A model generated the notes under the pieces. That model did not search any database. It worked only from the letters and a program-made list of their open reading frames with translations, and was not told the DNA's origin. 6,165 bases of DNA from Akkermansiaceae bacterium (GTDB taxonomy: Bacteria; Verrucomicrobiota; Verrucomicrobiia; Verrucomicrobiales; Akkermansiaceae): positions 1 to 6,165 of the forward strand of contig JAQGPE010000489.1 of NCBI GenBank assembly GCA_028293225.1, given 5' to 3'. The translations under genes and the position numbers were made by a program. Positions 5,665 through 6,165 of this stretch are shown in pieces (position 1 is the stretch's first letter; the number at the start of each line of letters is the position of its first letter).

Positions 5665-6165
5665 ATGAAAACCAAATATCAAGCACGCCCACAAGGCTTC
5701 ACTCTGGTGGAGCTCCTCGTGGTTATCGTGATCATCGCGGCCCTCGCGGGCCTTTCGGCTCCCGTCATCCTGAAGCAGCGCAAGGCTGCGGACCGCACGG
5801 AAGCGATCAACAACATCAAGCAGATCGGCCTGGCCCTCCAGGAATTCGACTCGGAATACAACACGTTCCCTGACGCCAACACGGCCCAGAGCGTGAAGGA
5901 CGCCACCGGCACCGACCTGAACTTCGCAGGCACCTTCTCCAACGACTACTTCCGCCAGCTCATCGCGACGGGTCTGAAGTCGGAGAAGCCATTCTACTGC
6001 AAGACGGCCTACACCAAGAAGCCTGACGACATCATGAACGGCACCAAGGCGCTGGATAAGGGTGAAGTCGGTTTCGGCTACATCATGGCCACCCAGACGG
6101 ACGGCCAGAGCAGCTCCGGCACGCCTGCCCGCCCGGTGGTGATCACCCCGCTCTACCAGGCGCAG
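5665..6165 (+). CDS. Type IV prepilin-like / type II secretion pseudopilin, 3' end missing
   Basis: The frame is open from ATG 5665 to the window edge (167 residues seen), so the C-terminus is missing. Residues 1-11 (MKTKYQARPQG) form a short basic class III leader; prepilin peptidase should cut after Gly11 and methylate Phe12. Glu16 is the +5 glutamate needed for assembly, and FTLVELLVVIVIIAALAGL (12-30) is the hydrophobic helix. The following RKAADRTEAINNIKQIGLALQEFDSEYNTFPD (39-70) is the amphipathic helix and turn of G-type pseudopilins; the globular part has one cysteine (112). It is probably an inner-membrane protein assembled into a pseudopilus or pilus. Asn, Ile, Phe and Tyr are read almost only by C-ending codons, as in highly expressed genes. 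No assembly genes are visible, so the specific system is unknown. Confidence 0.88.
   Translation, partial: MKTKYQARPQGFTLVELLVVIVIIAALAGLSAPVILKQRKAADRTEAINNIKQIGLALQEFDSEYNTFPDANTAQSVKDATGTDLNFAGTFSNDYFRQLIATGLKSEKPFYCKTAYTKKPDDIMNGTKALDKGEVGFGYIMATQTDGQSSSGTPARPVVITPLYQAQ

Noticed and set aside
4788..5675. 295-codon open frame on the minus strand
   Set aside because: Antisense to rph; composition and lack of motifs mark it as a shadow of the conserved RNase PH frame.
1..6165. CRISPR array, tRNA/rRNA, toxin-antitoxin or phage defence genes
   Set aside because: I found no spaced direct-repeat array, no cloverleaf-like sequence and no protein motif of such systems. The 10-bp units at 4531-4656 are contiguous within an inverted repeat and not spacer-separated.

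Overview
The window is GC-rich chromosomal DNA from a Gram-negative bacterium. The lipid A kinase gene lpxK implies an outer membrane with lipopolysaccharide. The solitary class III-type prepilin (GFTLVELLVV leader, then a long helix with RTEAINNIKQIGLALQEF), the extended LpxK region between its SRGY and GDEP motifs, and an intergenic GCGAAT repeat all recall Verrucomicrobiota, perhaps the Luteolibacter/Haloferula group. That placement rests on remembered family resemblance, not on a search. None of the six gene starts has a convincing Shine-Dalgarno sequence.

Layout from left to right. Positions 41-1362 hold a divergent pair: an HxlR-type regulator (minus) and a short-chain dehydrogenase/reductase (plus). 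They share a 113-bp gap containing a strong inverted repeat (518-567, arms matching at 17 of 19 positions) that looks like the regulator's operator. Converging on the reductase, with 9 bp between stop codons, is an M3-family oligoendopeptidase gene (minus, 1372-3108). It is complete except for one in-frame TGA at codon 161, where I expect a conserved glycine. About 130 bp further on, lpxK (minus, 3243-4454) lies upstream of the peptidase on the same strand. Between lpxK and the divergent rph (RNase PH, plus, 4737-5522) is a 282-bp gap dominated by a perfect 32-bp inverted repeat built from 10-bp GCGAAT units. After rph comes a 142-bp gap with a TATAAA box and a small hairpin. The last gene is a prepilin-like protein that runs off the right edge (5665 onward).

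Functionally this is mostly housekeeping (lipid A synthesis, tRNA 3' end maturation, peptide turnover) with an accessory regulator/reductase cassette at the left and an abundant-looking pilin-like gene at the right. I see no defence system, mobile element with a transposase, CRISPR array, tRNA or rRNA. The points most worth a second look are the nonsense codon inside an otherwise intact peptidase, the structured GCGAAT repeat in the lpxK/rph gap, and the HxlR operator.
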